In this document: positions 13,094 to 21,045 of the stretch, one piece after another | Layout: the number at the start of each line of letters is the position of its first letter | How positions within the stretch are numbered: the first letter of the stretch is position 1 | Notes under the pieces: model-generated | The model's database searches: none | What the model saw: the letters and a program-made list of their open reading frames with translations, nothing else | What the model was told of the DNA's origin: nothing | Translations under genes and position numbers: made by a program | Source of the DNA: a virus | Reading direction: 5' to 3' (one strand) | DNA length: 23,041 nucleotides | Virus record (IMG/VR): IMGVR_UViG_3300028287_000366 | Location: 1 to 23,041 of that record

Positions 13094-14450
13094 TATCAAG
13101 TTGGTGTTATTCGATTTAGATGGCGTGTTGATTGATGCGAAGAAGATACATTATGACGCGCTCAACGCCGCAATAGTGATCGTCGCCGGTGAAGAATATT
13201 CAATAACTGCGGAAGAACATCGCAATTTCTATGATGGGAGAAAAACCAAAGAGAAGTTAGTTCTTTTAACAGAAAGAAAGAGATTACCTCCAGAATTTCA
13301 TGATAGAATATTCTCGTTGAAGCAGCACCATACGATGAATATGATGGAAACGTTGCAACCCAACGAAGAACATTTGGCCCTGTTTGATGCTCTGATAGAG
13401 AAAGGATATAGTATTGGAGTATGTACCAACTCGATAAGACGAACTGTTCTGACCGCACTGGCTAATGTTTCTCTCACGAAATATTGCTCGATTATATTGT
13501 CCAACGAGGACGTTAAGAATTCTAAACCGCATCCCGAGATATACTGGAAGGCGATGTCGATGTTGGGTTTCCTTCCTGAAGAAACGATGATCGTGGAAGA
13601 CTCGCCACCAGGATTGTTATCCGCAGCAAGATCAGGAGCAAAATATATAAGAGTAGAGAATCCTATGAATTTAACCAAAGAGAAGGTGATGAAAAATTTG
13701 AGTGGTATTACTGTACAAAACAAATGGAAGTCTGAAGAATTAAATGTCCTTATTCCTATGGCCGGTGCGGGAAGCAGATTTCATCAGGCAGGTTACACAT
13801 TCCCAAAACCCCTAATAGATGTTAATGGCAAATCGATGATACAACGAGTTGTTGAAAACATAGGTCTAGATGCCAATTTTATTTTTGTGTGTCAAAAGGA
13901 ACACAGGGAAAGTTACAACCTAGATAATATGTTGCCACTGATTGCTCCCAATTGTAAGATAGTCGAAACAGATGGTATCACTGAAGGGGCCGCATGCACC
14001 GCATTACTTGCCAAGGAACATATAGATAATGATAATCCACTGTTCTTTTCTAATAGTGACCAGTGGGTCGATTGGGATCCCGTCGGGTTTATGTATAAGA
14101 TGCAAGAAACTGCTTCTGATGGTGGGATTGTTACGTTCAAAGCGACACATCCCAAATGGTCGTTCGCGAAGATCGACGATAATGGCGTTGTGGTCGAAGT
14201 AGCAGAGAAGAATCCAATCAGTGATAATGCAACAGTGGGATATTATTATTGGAAATGTGGATCAGATTTTGTTAAGTATGCTGAACAGATGATTGAAAAT
14301 GACATTCGAGTGAATGGAGAATTCTATGTCTGTCCTGTTTTCAACGAAGCGATCAAAGACGAGAAAATTATCCGCACATTCGAGGCCCAGCAAATGTGGG
14401 GACTTGGGACACCCGAAGACTTAGAGCATTTTATAGTATCAAATTTATGA
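13083..14450 (+). CDS. HAD phosphatase + sugar nucleotidyltransferase fusion
   Basis: 455 aa from ATG 13083 (MASDIKLVLFDLDG), overlapping the previous gene by 11 bases; a TTG at 13062 in the same frame is less likely. Residues 5-190 form a HAD hydrolase: DLDGVLID (nucleophile D11, acid D13), VCTNS (113-117), K148 in NSKPHPE and VEDSPPG (171-177). Residues 222-455 form a nucleotidyltransferase: PMAGAGSRF (225-233), FPKPLIDVNGK (240-250) and NSDQW (324-328) with metal-binding D326. One chain could activate a sugar to a nucleotide-sugar and remove a phosphate. All key residues of both domains are present. It is central to the cassette. Confidence 0.88.
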   Translation: MASDIKLVLFDLDGVLIDAKKIHYDALNAAIVIVAGEEYSITAEEHRNFYDGRKTKEKLVLLTERKRLPPEFHDRIFSLKQHHTMNMMETLQPNEEHLALFDALIEKGYSIGVCTNSIRRTVLTALANVSLTKYCSIILSNEDVKNSKPHPEIYWKAMSMLGFLPEETMIVEDSPPGLLSAARSGAKYIRVENPMNLTKEKVMKNLSGITVQNKWKSEELNVLIPMAGAGSRFHQAGYTFPKPLIDVNGKSMIQRVVENIGLDANFIFVCQKEHRESYNLDNMLPLIAPNCKIVETDGITEGAACTALLAKEHIDNDNPLFFSNSDQWVDWDPVGFMYKMQETASDGGIVTFKATHPKWSFAKIDDNGVVVEVAEKNPISDNATVGYYYWKCGSDFVKYAEQMIENDIRVNGEFYVCPVFNEAIKDEKIIRTFEAQQMWGLGTPEDLEHFIVSNL

Positions 14451-14503
14451 AGAATTTATTTATGAAGAATTTACCACCCACACAATGGAGAATTTATTTA
14501 TGA
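14447..14503 (+). CDS. 18-aa mini-ORF from a start-site duplication
   Basis: ATG at 14447 lies in the stop of the fusion gene (ATGA). Eighteen codons (MKNLFMKNLPPTQWRIYL) end with TGA 14501-14503, itself inside an ATGA with the next gene's start at 14500. It arose from a tandem duplication of the start region of the FkbM gene. It may act only as a leader that passes ribosomes from one gene to the next. Confidence 0.5.
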   Translation: MKNLFMKNLPPTQWRIYL

Positions 14504-14518
14504 AGAACTTACCACCCA
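14452..14518 (+). repeat. Imperfect tandem repeat, 38-bp period
   Basis: A 29-base sequence at 14452-14480 (gaatttatttatgaagaa...) recurs at 14490-14518 with one difference (t to c). The period of 38 is not a multiple of three, so the copies are out of frame with each other. The 9-base spacer cacaatgga recurs at 14537-14545 inside the FkbM gene, consistent with a template slip back from there. Confidence 0.9.
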
Positions 14519-15171
14519 ATTCTGATAGCTTTCAGACACAATGGAAAACCCCAGAACATGATGTATTTTTCAAAGATCATCAAGACGTCCTTGAGGCGAT
14601 GTGTTTTAGAACTTGGGACGTTGCGATAAAACACCTATCTTCCTTCAGAACAGCAATAGATATAGGCGCGCATATCGGAACCCATTCCTATGTTTACTCA
14701 CAGTTCTTTGACAATGTGAAGGCTTTTGAACCATTATATTTCAATGAATGTTCTGACAACATAAAGCATATAGAAAACTGTGAAATTTATCCTTATGGTA
14801 TATCAGACGCATCAACTATAGGACATATGGTCCGGAGTAACAACAACTCCGGGATTTCGGTTGTGTTAAATGATGATAATAGAGGTAAAATATCAAAATC
14901 GAAGAACATAAAAATGGAAAAAACGTATCCCGTGGAATTGAGAACTCTGGATGAGTTTGGTTTCACTGACGTAGATTTCATAAAGGTTGATACAGAAGGT
15001 TATGTTTATCCCATTCTGCTAGGCATGAAACGAACGCTTGAGAAGTGGAAACCTCTGTTAGAACTCGAAATGAACTATTTGACAGTTAGAGAACAGGAAT
15101 CCTTGGAGTTTCTTTCTTCATTAGGATACGAGAAGGTAGCCACAGAAGATAAGGATTATTTTTACAAATGA
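14500..15171 (+). CDS. FkbM-family methyltransferase B
   Basis: 223 aa from ATG 14500, chosen because ggag at 14487-14490 lies 9 bases away and the start forms an ATGA with the mini-ORF; ATG 14485 (five codons more) is in frame but less well placed. AIDIGAHIGTH at 52-62 is SAM motif I, KAFEP at 74-78 follows, and IKVDTEGYVYPILLG at 161-175 is the FkbM signature with the catalytic-region Asp-Glu. It likely O-methylates a sugar. Its Asn- and Lys-rich middle (NDDNRGKISKSKNIKMEK) has an AT-rich flavour. The stop overlaps the next ATG. Confidence 0.87.
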   Translation: MKNLPPNSDSFQTQWKTPEHDVFFKDHQDVLEAMCFRTWDVAIKHLSSFRTAIDIGAHIGTHSYVYSQFFDNVKAFEPLYFNECSDNIKHIENCEIYPYGISDASTIGHMVRSNNNSGISVVLNDDNRGKISKSKNIKMEKTYPVELRTLDEFGFTDVDFIKVDTEGYVYPILLGMKRTLEKWKPLLELEMNYLTVREQESLEFLSSLGYEKVATEDKDYFYK

Positions 15172-15326
15172 CAAAACGCGGCACCAGTGCTGACTCTAGA
15201 TCATACGTTGATTTTTATACGGAAGAAACAAAACGAATAGTGGCCGAATGGTACAAAGATGATATTGAGTTTTTTGGATTCGAGTTCACAACAGCAGCTA
15301 CGAAGAACATCTGGGCAGTTTCGTGA
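15168..15326 (+). pseudogene. Sulfotransferase C-terminal remnant
   Basis: ATG in ATGA overlap with FkbM B; 52 codons to TGA 15324-15326, which overlaps the next GTG. The product (SYVDFYTEETKRIVAEWY, KDDIEFFGFEF) reads like the last 40 residues of phage/bacterial sulfotransferases (Y-x-x-Y-Y-x-x-E-T-x-x-I-V...D-I-x-x-F-G-Y-x-F). The PAPS-binding N-terminal part is absent and the ORF opens directly upstream with another gene, so the enzyme has been truncated. It may still be translated thanks to coupling. The family match is from memory of the pattern, not a search. Confidence 0.6.
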
Positions 15327-16036
15327 GAGTTGCTGTTTGTGTTTCTGGCCTTGTGACATCTGCATACGGGGGTGGCGCCAAGAGAAATAACGAGATTCTG
15401 AAAGAAAAGTTTCCGACGGCAGATTTCTTTTACACGACATGGGAAACGGAAAGAGAGTCGTTTAATCGTTCTTTCAGTGGTGTGGAATGCGCTTTCTTAC
15501 CCGAACCAGATATCACCAGACACCCCTACACAGAGTTGATAGAATCGTTTTCCCCCTGGTTTCAGAGTACCGCAGATTGGGTCAGATGTTCACCAGAAAG
15601 GATTGTTTGGACAAGACATCACACAAAACAGATTGTTGCTCATTCATATCTGGTATCTAATCTTCCTTCCGGATATGATGTCGTTGTTAGGACAAGGTAT
15701 GATGCATTTATATCTCCCTGTGCTGTATTTGAAAATTACCTAAAAAAGGCGTATAATCATAATACAGTTAGTGGGTTTGGAACCAGAAATAAAGATAGGA
15801 TAGACGAAATTAATGTTCTTTCTAATCCTGGCACAAACTGGGAACATAGAATACTGGATCATTTGATCATACACCCCAATCGTATGGTATCATACGATAA
15901 TGTTGTCACTATGGTCGAAAAAAATACACTTCATCCAGCAGAATATGGATGGTACCAGACTTTGGTTTTACCCAACAACTTCATTCACACGAATAATGAT
16001 GGATGGGTTAATCATGATAAGAAGATTAATATATGA
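15323..16036 (+). CDS. Putative glycosyltransferase, RTRYD type
   Basis: 237 aa, GTG start in the stop of the remnant (GTGA). N-terminal strand MRVAVCVSGLVTSAYGGG, then ADFFYTTWE (33-41), YDVVVRTRYDAFI near residues 118-130 and a C-terminal NNFIHTNNDGWVNHD. Proteins that begin with an IAVCVSG-like strand and carry R-x-R-x-D in the middle occur in sugar clusters and phages as unclassified glycosyltransferase-like proteins; the RTRYD would take the place of DxD. No other domain is seen. The function is plausible, not demonstrated. Confidence 0.65.
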   Translation: MRVAVCVSGLVTSAYGGGAKRNNEILKEKFPTADFFYTTWETERESFNRSFSGVECAFLPEPDITRHPYTELIESFSPWFQSTADWVRCSPERIVWTRHHTKQIVAHSYLVSNLPSGYDVVVRTRYDAFISPCAVFENYLKKAYNHNTVSGFGTRNKDRIDEINVLSNPGTNWEHRILDHLIIHPNRMVSYDNVVTMVEKNTLHPAEYGWYQTLVLPNNFIHTNNDGWVNHDKKINI

Positions 16037-16698
16037 AGAATATAATACTCCAGCATTACACTGGCGAACTGGGTGAACTGGAACATCTATCTGTCGCAAA
16101 CATATCTAGATATGCTGATAAGTGTGGTGCAGATTATGAACTGGTTCTCGGAAACGTATTCTCCGACAAATTGTCTGTTCAGACCCAGAAGTTGTTTATG
16201 CTCGATCCATGTTGGGACGACTACGACACCGTTGCAATGGTCGATATCGATATGTTCGAGAGAAAAGGACAAAGAGAAAACGTATTTCATGTTCAGGGAG
16301 TTGGTCTATATGGAGACATACAAGAAACGCTACATAGGGGGTTGAACAGAAACTTCCCTTTCATGTCTAGTATGGAAGTGCCATACTGGGGAGGGGCGAT
16401 ATACAAGATGGACAGAGATATGCGTATACGTCTTCGAAAGAATATAGATGTCAACGCATTGTCAAAGTTCAATCGCGCATATTTCGACGAGGGTTGTATG
16501 CATCATCTAGCGTTTCTATCTGGTGAGAAATTCGCAACACTTCCAGGCGATTATAAGTGGTGTCATTGTTCATATCGTGATGGTATAGATACTGCCGCAC
16601 TGATTCATGTCAGAAACAAGGTTGGTCTAACTGGTCCAAAAAGGCCAAAGATTGAAAATTATAGACGTTTGGTTGAGAGGGGTTTGATTGAAGAATGA
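16033..16698 (+). CDS. Glycosyltransferase, DxD type, paralogue B
   Basis: 221 aa. It has the same plan as the proteins at 10440 and 17594: MKNIILQHYTGEL, RYADKCGADYELV (26-38), VDIDMF with D71-I-D73, and WGGAIYK at 119-125. It is the shortest of the three and its middle differs, so donor or acceptor probably differs. It is expected in the cytoplasm and uses a nucleotide-sugar. Starts in ATGA after the RTRYD protein and ends in ATGA with the SDR gene, which could supply its donor sugar. Confidence 0.8.
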   Translation: MKNIILQHYTGELGELEHLSVANISRYADKCGADYELVLGNVFSDKLSVQTQKLFMLDPCWDDYDTVAMVDIDMFERKGQRENVFHVQGVGLYGDIQETLHRGLNRNFPFMSSMEVPYWGGAIYKMDRDMRIRLRKNIDVNALSKFNRAYFDEGCMHHLAFLSGEKFATLPGDYKWCHCSYRDGIDTAALIHVRNKVGLTGPKRPKIENYRRLVERGLIEE

Positions 16699-17597
16699 AC
16701 ATACTAGTGACAGGAAGTAATGGGTTTTTAGGAAGAAACGTCTGCGATGAATTTGTGAGAAACGGTCACACTGTTTATGGAGTGTCTAGGTCTATATCTA
16801 GTCGAGTTTCTGAGGTGATACAACATGTGTGCGATATCACAGATTCAGAAACCATGAACCGCATTGTGAGTGAAAAGTCTATAGATATTATTGTACACCT
16901 GGCAGGTAAACCTATTGTTTTTGATTGTGAGAAGAACCCATTCGACGCATACAGAACAAACGGGTTAGGCACTGCGTCGGTATTAGAGTCAGCGAGAGTG
17001 AATGAAGTGTCTAAGGTGCTGTCTATAGAAACTGATAAGGTTTATGGTTTTCAAGATGAAGTGCCTACCGACGAATCTGCAACATTCAATCCAGGATCAC
17101 CATATGAATTCTCTAAAGTTCTGGCCGCGAACTTTGCCGAGTGGTATAGAAACTATTATAACATTAACGTTATAAGTGTTCGACCCGCTAATCTTTTCGG
17201 GCCCTACGATTTTTCCACCAGTAGATTAATACCCAGCGCATTGAATAATCTCAAAGTAGGAAAGGGTATTCGCGTCTATGAGTCTGCCCTAGAAATGAAA
17301 AGGGATTTCGTATATGTTTCTGATGCCGTCAAAAGTATATACAATCTTGCGACAAAAGAGTGTAACTTTAATGAGTATAACATAAGCAACGACGATCCCA
17401 TGACCATAAAAGAAACCGCAGATAGAATCGTATCTGCATTAGGAATAGATATTCCTCATGTGATAGAAAAGAAGTCAGGATCGTTTAAGGAGATCCCATT
17501 ACAGGAAATAAATGGTAGTAGGTTATCGGAAGAATTTGGTTTTGAGTTCACTCCTTTCGATCAGGCTATACAAGAAACGTGGGAAAGAATAAAATGA
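16695..17597 (+). CDS. SDR-type nucleotide-sugar epimerase/dehydratase
   Basis: 300 aa, full length for an extended short-chain dehydrogenase. NAD(P)-binding GSNGFLG at residues 7-13 (G7, G10, G13), CDITD at 46-50, HLAGKP at 68-73, SIETDKVYG at 110-118, catalytic Y137-x-x-x-K141 and RPANLFGP at 163-170. The SxxTDKVYG pattern is like 4,6-dehydratases of CDP-glucose and relatives, but this does not fix the substrate. It would modify the sugar nucleotide made by the fusion enzyme at 13083. Tightly coupled on both sides by ATGA. Confidence 0.9.
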   Translation: MNILVTGSNGFLGRNVCDEFVRNGHTVYGVSRSISSRVSEVIQHVCDITDSETMNRIVSEKSIDIIVHLAGKPIVFDCEKNPFDAYRTNGLGTASVLESARVNEVSKVLSIETDKVYGFQDEVPTDESATFNPGSPYEFSKVLAANFAEWYRNYYNINVISVRPANLFGPYDFSTSRLIPSALNNLKVGKGIRVYESALEMKRDFVYVSDAVKSIYNLATKECNFNEYNISNDDPMTIKETADRIVSALGIDIPHVIEKKSGSFKEIPLQEINGSRLSEEFGFEFTPFDQAIQETWERIK

Positions 17598-18409
17598 AGA
17601 ATTTAATTTATCAATACTGGGATGGGAAACTTCTTCCCGGACACAAGGCCGGAAGAACTGCAATGCAGTCCTATGCGGATCGAATTGGTGTTGAGTATTT
17701 ATTTGAGGACAATCCCAGATGGCAGACTGCTCTCGGGCAATACTCACCCCATTATGGTTCGTTCAAATTCGTATATGACGGATCATTCGATATATACGAC
17801 AACATACTGTATGCAGATATAGACATCTTCCCCGTGGATGGTTTGACCGAAAATATCTTTGATGGGTTTACTGCCGAACTTGGTATATGTACAGAACCAA
17901 TGCAACCAAAGTTTCGTTCCAGTTCGATAACTCCAGGAGGCATAACAAGTCGAAACGATGAGGTTTGGGCGAAAATGATAAGGGATGTTTATGGAAAGGA
18001 CATGCCGCGTGACTCTGATGGTCTATTGAAAGTGTATAATTCAGGTTTGGTTCTTTGGTCTAGATTAGGTATAATGAAAGGAAGAAAAAATCTTCCAGTG
18101 TTCAAAGGATACATACAGCACTGTAGAGAGTCTGGTCTACCATCATTTTACACCGCAGACCAGAACTATATACACGCAGCAAAGGACATTGCTGGATTTG
18201 ATTGGATAGAACTAGACAACAATTGGAATAGTTACATCCATTATCATGGGGAAGGCGACCCACGCCCAGTAAACGATTCAAGAACAGAAAACACTAAGTT
18301 TGTACATGTTCAACTTAGGGCTGCAGACCACTTCGATAAAGAAACGCTACATACTATTGTTAATAATCCAGTAGAAGTCTGGAACGGCAAGCTCCCAAAA
18401 ATAGGATAG
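17594..18409 (+). CDS. Glycosyltransferase, DxD type, paralogue C
   Basis: 271 aa from ATG 17594, which forms ATGA with the SDR stop; a GTG five codons upstream lies within the SDR gene. MKNLIYQYWDGKLLPGHKAG, SYADRIGVEYLF (26-37), ADIDIF with D75-I-D77 and YNSGLVLW at 148-155. This is the longest of the three paralogues and shares the Q-Y opening with the one at 10440. Same GT-A type reaction expected: transfer from a nucleotide-sugar, metal dependent. The gap of 3 bases to the next gene is the only break in the overlap chain. Confidence 0.8.
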   Translation: MKNLIYQYWDGKLLPGHKAGRTAMQSYADRIGVEYLFEDNPRWQTALGQYSPHYGSFKFVYDGSFDIYDNILYADIDIFPVDGLTENIFDGFTAELGICTEPMQPKFRSSSITPGGITSRNDEVWAKMIRDVYGKDMPRDSDGLLKVYNSGLVLWSRLGIMKGRKNLPVFKGYIQHCRESGLPSFYTADQNYIHAAKDIAGFDWIELDNNWNSYIHYHGEGDPRPVNDSRTENTKFVHVQLRAADHFDKETLHTIVNNPVEVWNGKLPKIG

Positions 18410-18412
18410 AAA

Positions 18413-19000
18413 ATGATTAATGCAGAACTAAGTCATGTGAAAACTCTACCAGAATTTTACACAGAGATTAGAAAGCAACACGAGCAAGCACACGGCCACG
18501 ATTATTGTTGGCAGCATGATGCTATGCAAAAACTAATGAAGAAGTGTGATACATACAGAGAACTTGGAACGCACCAAGGAGCTTCTGCGGCCGCAGCATG
18601 TCTGATGAATCCATCCGCAGTAACTCTTGTTGATATTTCTTTTGAGAAGTGGAGACCATTCGAATCTATATTCAGAACTTATTGTGAAGAGAACAATATT
18701 AGTTTTGATGTTCAAGAAAAATCTTCTACTGATCCATCAACTGCCAAACCTGTTGATCTGTTATTGATAGATAGTAACCATCAACCAGCGCATCTAGTTA
18801 ACGAACTTAACCTCCACGCAAAGACAGTCAAGAAGTATATCGTACTCCATGATACTTCGCGGTTGTTCGGGAAGGTTGACGATAGACTATGGCAAGTTGT
18901 CAATGGGTTTATTAACAATGGTATCAATCCATGGATAGTACAAGAACGTTGTACTGACAATGTGGGGTATACTGTACTACAGAACACACTGAACACATGA
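18413..19000 (+). CDS. Class I SAM methyltransferase (Methyltransf_24-like)
   Basis: 195 aa. YRELGTHQGASAAAACLM at 48-65 is motif I, TLVDISFEKW at 71-80 motif II, and LLLIDSNHQPAHLVNEL (116-132) with YIVLHDTSR (142-150) match the cephalosporin-hydroxylase / Methyltransf_24 type found in many sugar clusters. The IDSNH and LHDT residues would bind a metal or substrate. Complete domain. A Shine-Dalgarno aggata precedes it. It likely methylates a hydroxyl of a sugar; the exact acceptor is unknown. Ends in ATGA with the GT25-like gene. Confidence 0.8.
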   Translation: MINAELSHVKTLPEFYTEIRKQHEQAHGHDYCWQHDAMQKLMKKCDTYRELGTHQGASAAAACLMNPSAVTLVDISFEKWRPFESIFRTYCEENNISFDVQEKSSTDPSTAKPVDLLLIDSNHQPAHLVNELNLHAKTVKKYIVLHDTSRLFGKVDDRLWQVVNGFINNGINPWIVQERCTDNVGYTVLQNTLNT

Positions 19001-19704
19001 AAGCGTCCATCATAACATTAGTCGATGACGTTGACTCGCGCAATCAGGCAGAGCGTTGTCGATCTTCCTCTGACCAATACAACCATGATGTCGAATGTAC
19101 TCTGAGTCCAGCAGTCACGCCAGACATGGTAGACGATCTGCTACTTTCGTTTAGAGTTCATTGGACATATCCATGGGACGAACCTAGACTGGATATTAAA
19201 ACAGGCCTATTGCTGCCTCCATATACAACAGCATCTCCTATGAAACTAGTCGCTTGTTTTCTCTCCCATTACTGGTTATGGTTAGAGATCGCGGAGTCGA
19301 CCGAACCCAGGATCATCCTAGAAGAGGACGCACTGTTTGTGAAACCCCTCGATCTGGACATTCTCAAGAACACTAAGTTCAGCATAGTAGGACTTAATGA
19401 TCCCCGAGGCGCAACCCGCAAATCTAGTGTGTTCCACAGTGAAGTTGAATCCCCCTCAAATTTAGGGTATAATATAATACCAGTACCTTCAGTTGACAAC
19501 CAGAACGTGCCTCAGGGTCTTGCAGGCAACTCTGCGTACTTCATTAGACCAGAAGGCGCAAAGACGCTGGTGGGACTGGTGAAAGCACATGGAGTATGGC
19601 CTAACGATGCTATCATGTGTAAGCAACTAATGCCAAAGCAATTGGGCGTTACCACTACATACTATACACGAGTACAAGGGACAAAGTCTAAGACTGCATC
19701 ATGA
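18997..19704 (+). CDS. GT25-like glycosyltransferase A
   Basis: 235 aa. The layout is that of LPS glycosyltransferases of family 25: MKASIITLVD opening, VACFLSHYWLWLEIAE (85-100), RIILEEDALFV with E109-E110-D111, and a late GLAGNSAYFIRPEGAKTLV. EED stands for the metal-binding ExD motif of the family. These enzymes add galactose or related sugars to lipooligosaccharide core. It forms a tandem pair with the next gene, which has the same motif order. Coupled by ATGA on both sides. Confidence 0.85.
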   Translation: MKASIITLVDDVDSRNQAERCRSSSDQYNHDVECTLSPAVTPDMVDDLLLSFRVHWTYPWDEPRLDIKTGLLLPPYTTASPMKLVACFLSHYWLWLEIAESTEPRIILEEDALFVKPLDLDILKNTKFSIVGLNDPRGATRKSSVFHSEVESPSNLGYNIIPVPSVDNQNVPQGLAGNSAYFIRPEGAKTLVGLVKAHGVWPNDAIMCKQLMPKQLGVTTTYYTRVQGTKSKTAS

Positions 19705-20363
19705 AATCGTTTGTAATAACAATTGAACATCTAGAAGTTTCCAGACAAGTAGCAGAACGATGTAAGAAATCCCTGTCAGAGTTCGATGTACAGAACTACT
19801 ATGGTTGTACACCAAAGGACGATCCTGTTGCTTTATTTCAACATCATGGTATGGATGCTTCTGGTTTCAAACAACAACCAGGAAGGGAATACGCTTTTGA
19901 GATATCTAATATGGCAGCGTTTCTTTCTCACTGGAGTTTATGGAACAAGTGTATAGAGGATAATGAGGAGTATCAAATCTTCGAACATGACGCGGTTGCA
20001 ACATTGTTTGTTCCTCAGTTCATTCCATACAAGCATTGTGTCTCTATTGGTAAACCTAGTTATGGAAACTTCAAGATTGCTCCAAGAATGGGATCACACA
20101 AACTGTTTAGCAAAGCATACTTTCCAGGTGCTCATGCATACAGACTTAAACCTGCTGGTGCTAAACTGTTAGTAGAAGGTGCGAAGACGCATGCGCAACC
20201 AACAGACATTTTCTTGAACAATAAAGATTTCCCGACACTTGAAGAATACTATCCATGGCTTGTTGAGGCAAAAGATTCGTTCTCTACAATACAGAGAGAA
20301 CTGGGTTGTCGGGCGAAACACAATTGGCATGACGGTATAGGGTATACCATAATAAATGATTAA
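19701..20363 (+). CDS. GT25-like glycosyltransferase B
   Basis: 220 aa, evidently a relative of the gene before it: MKSFVITIEHLE opening, MAAFLSHWSLWNKCIEDN (71-88), YQIFEHDAVA (91-100) and GAHAYRLKPAGAKLLVEGA later. The acidic motif is E95-H-D97 rather than E-E-D. The MKSF start here is a beta strand and not a head-targeting peptide. Function is expected to be sugar transfer in the cytoplasm. It overlaps the next gene by 8 bases. Confidence 0.82.
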   Translation: MKSFVITIEHLEVSRQVAERCKKSLSEFDVQNYYGCTPKDDPVALFQHHGMDASGFKQQPGREYAFEISNMAAFLSHWSLWNKCIEDNEEYQIFEHDAVATLFVPQFIPYKHCVSIGKPSYGNFKIAPRMGSHKLFSKAYFPGAHAYRLKPAGAKLLVEGAKTHAQPTDIFLNNKDFPTLEEYYPWLVEAKDSFSTIQRELGCRAKHNWHDGIGYTIIND

Positions 20364-21045
20364 TCTTATCACAGTATGTACTGACGCATATCCTATGGAG
20401 TATGCCCGCAAGACGATCACTAGATTCATGGAGTTGACTGACCTAGAATGTACACCGTACTGTATCACAGATCGACCTGACGAAATTAGAGACATTGCTA
20501 CGCCTATCAAACCAGAGATTAAAACTGTAGGTTGGTGGAACAAGGTCCTTGCGTACAGTCCTAATATGCCCAAGGGATTTAATGTCTACCTTGATATCGA
20601 TATCGTCCTCATTAACAACTTCGATGAAGAGATCAGGTATGCTCAACGAACAGGCAAAAAGATTTCTTGTGTATCGGATGCGATTATGTGGAAGGGTAAT
20701 AAGTTCAGTTCTTCGATGATGATGTTCTGTACTGGAGCAATGAAGGATGTTTATGAATACTTTAAACCTGTTCACAAGATGTTAGAGCATGACTATGATG
20801 GCGGTGATCAGGTATGGACAGGTCATCTCTTAAACGACGACGACATACTGTACCTAGACGAAGTGTATCCAGATATTAAGATGAATCTGAAATTTCATCT
20901 CGGTACCAAAGTGTTTGGCCAGTGGAAGTTTCCCCACAGAATTAGTCCAAAGATAAAAACTGTTGATTGTGGCGGTCGACCAAAACCTCACGATCTCCAA
21001 GATTTAGACTATATAAGAAACAACTGGCATGAGATCAAAACATAA
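20356..21045 (+). CDS. DxD glycosyltransferase, WWNK type
   Basis: 229 aa. LITVCTDAYPMEYA opening, GWWNKVLAYSPNMPKG (59-74), VYLDIDIVLINNFDEEI with D80-I-D82, SSSMMMFCTGAMKDVY and a late DGGDQVWTGHLL. WWNK followed by a DxD strand is the hallmark of a GT-A-type family often found in phage and capsule clusters. It is not close to the three MKN-type paralogues. Complete and in frame; TAATG overlap with the next gene. Confidence 0.8.
   Translation: MINLITVCTDAYPMEYARKTITRFMELTDLECTPYCITDRPDEIRDIATPIKPEIKTVGWWNKVLAYSPNMPKGFNVYLDIDIVLINNFDEEIRYAQRTGKKISCVSDAIMWKGNKFSSSMMMFCTGAMKDVYEYFKPVHKMLEHDYDGGDQVWTGHLLNDDDILYLDEVYPDIKMNLKFHLGTKVFGQWKFPHRISPKIKTVDCGGRPKPHDLQDLDYIRNNWHEIKT

Noticed and set aside
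14485-14499. ATG 14485 as start of FkbM B
   Set aside because: Possible in frame, but ATG 14500 has ggag at 9 bases and an ATGA junction; the five extra codons come from the duplicated segment.
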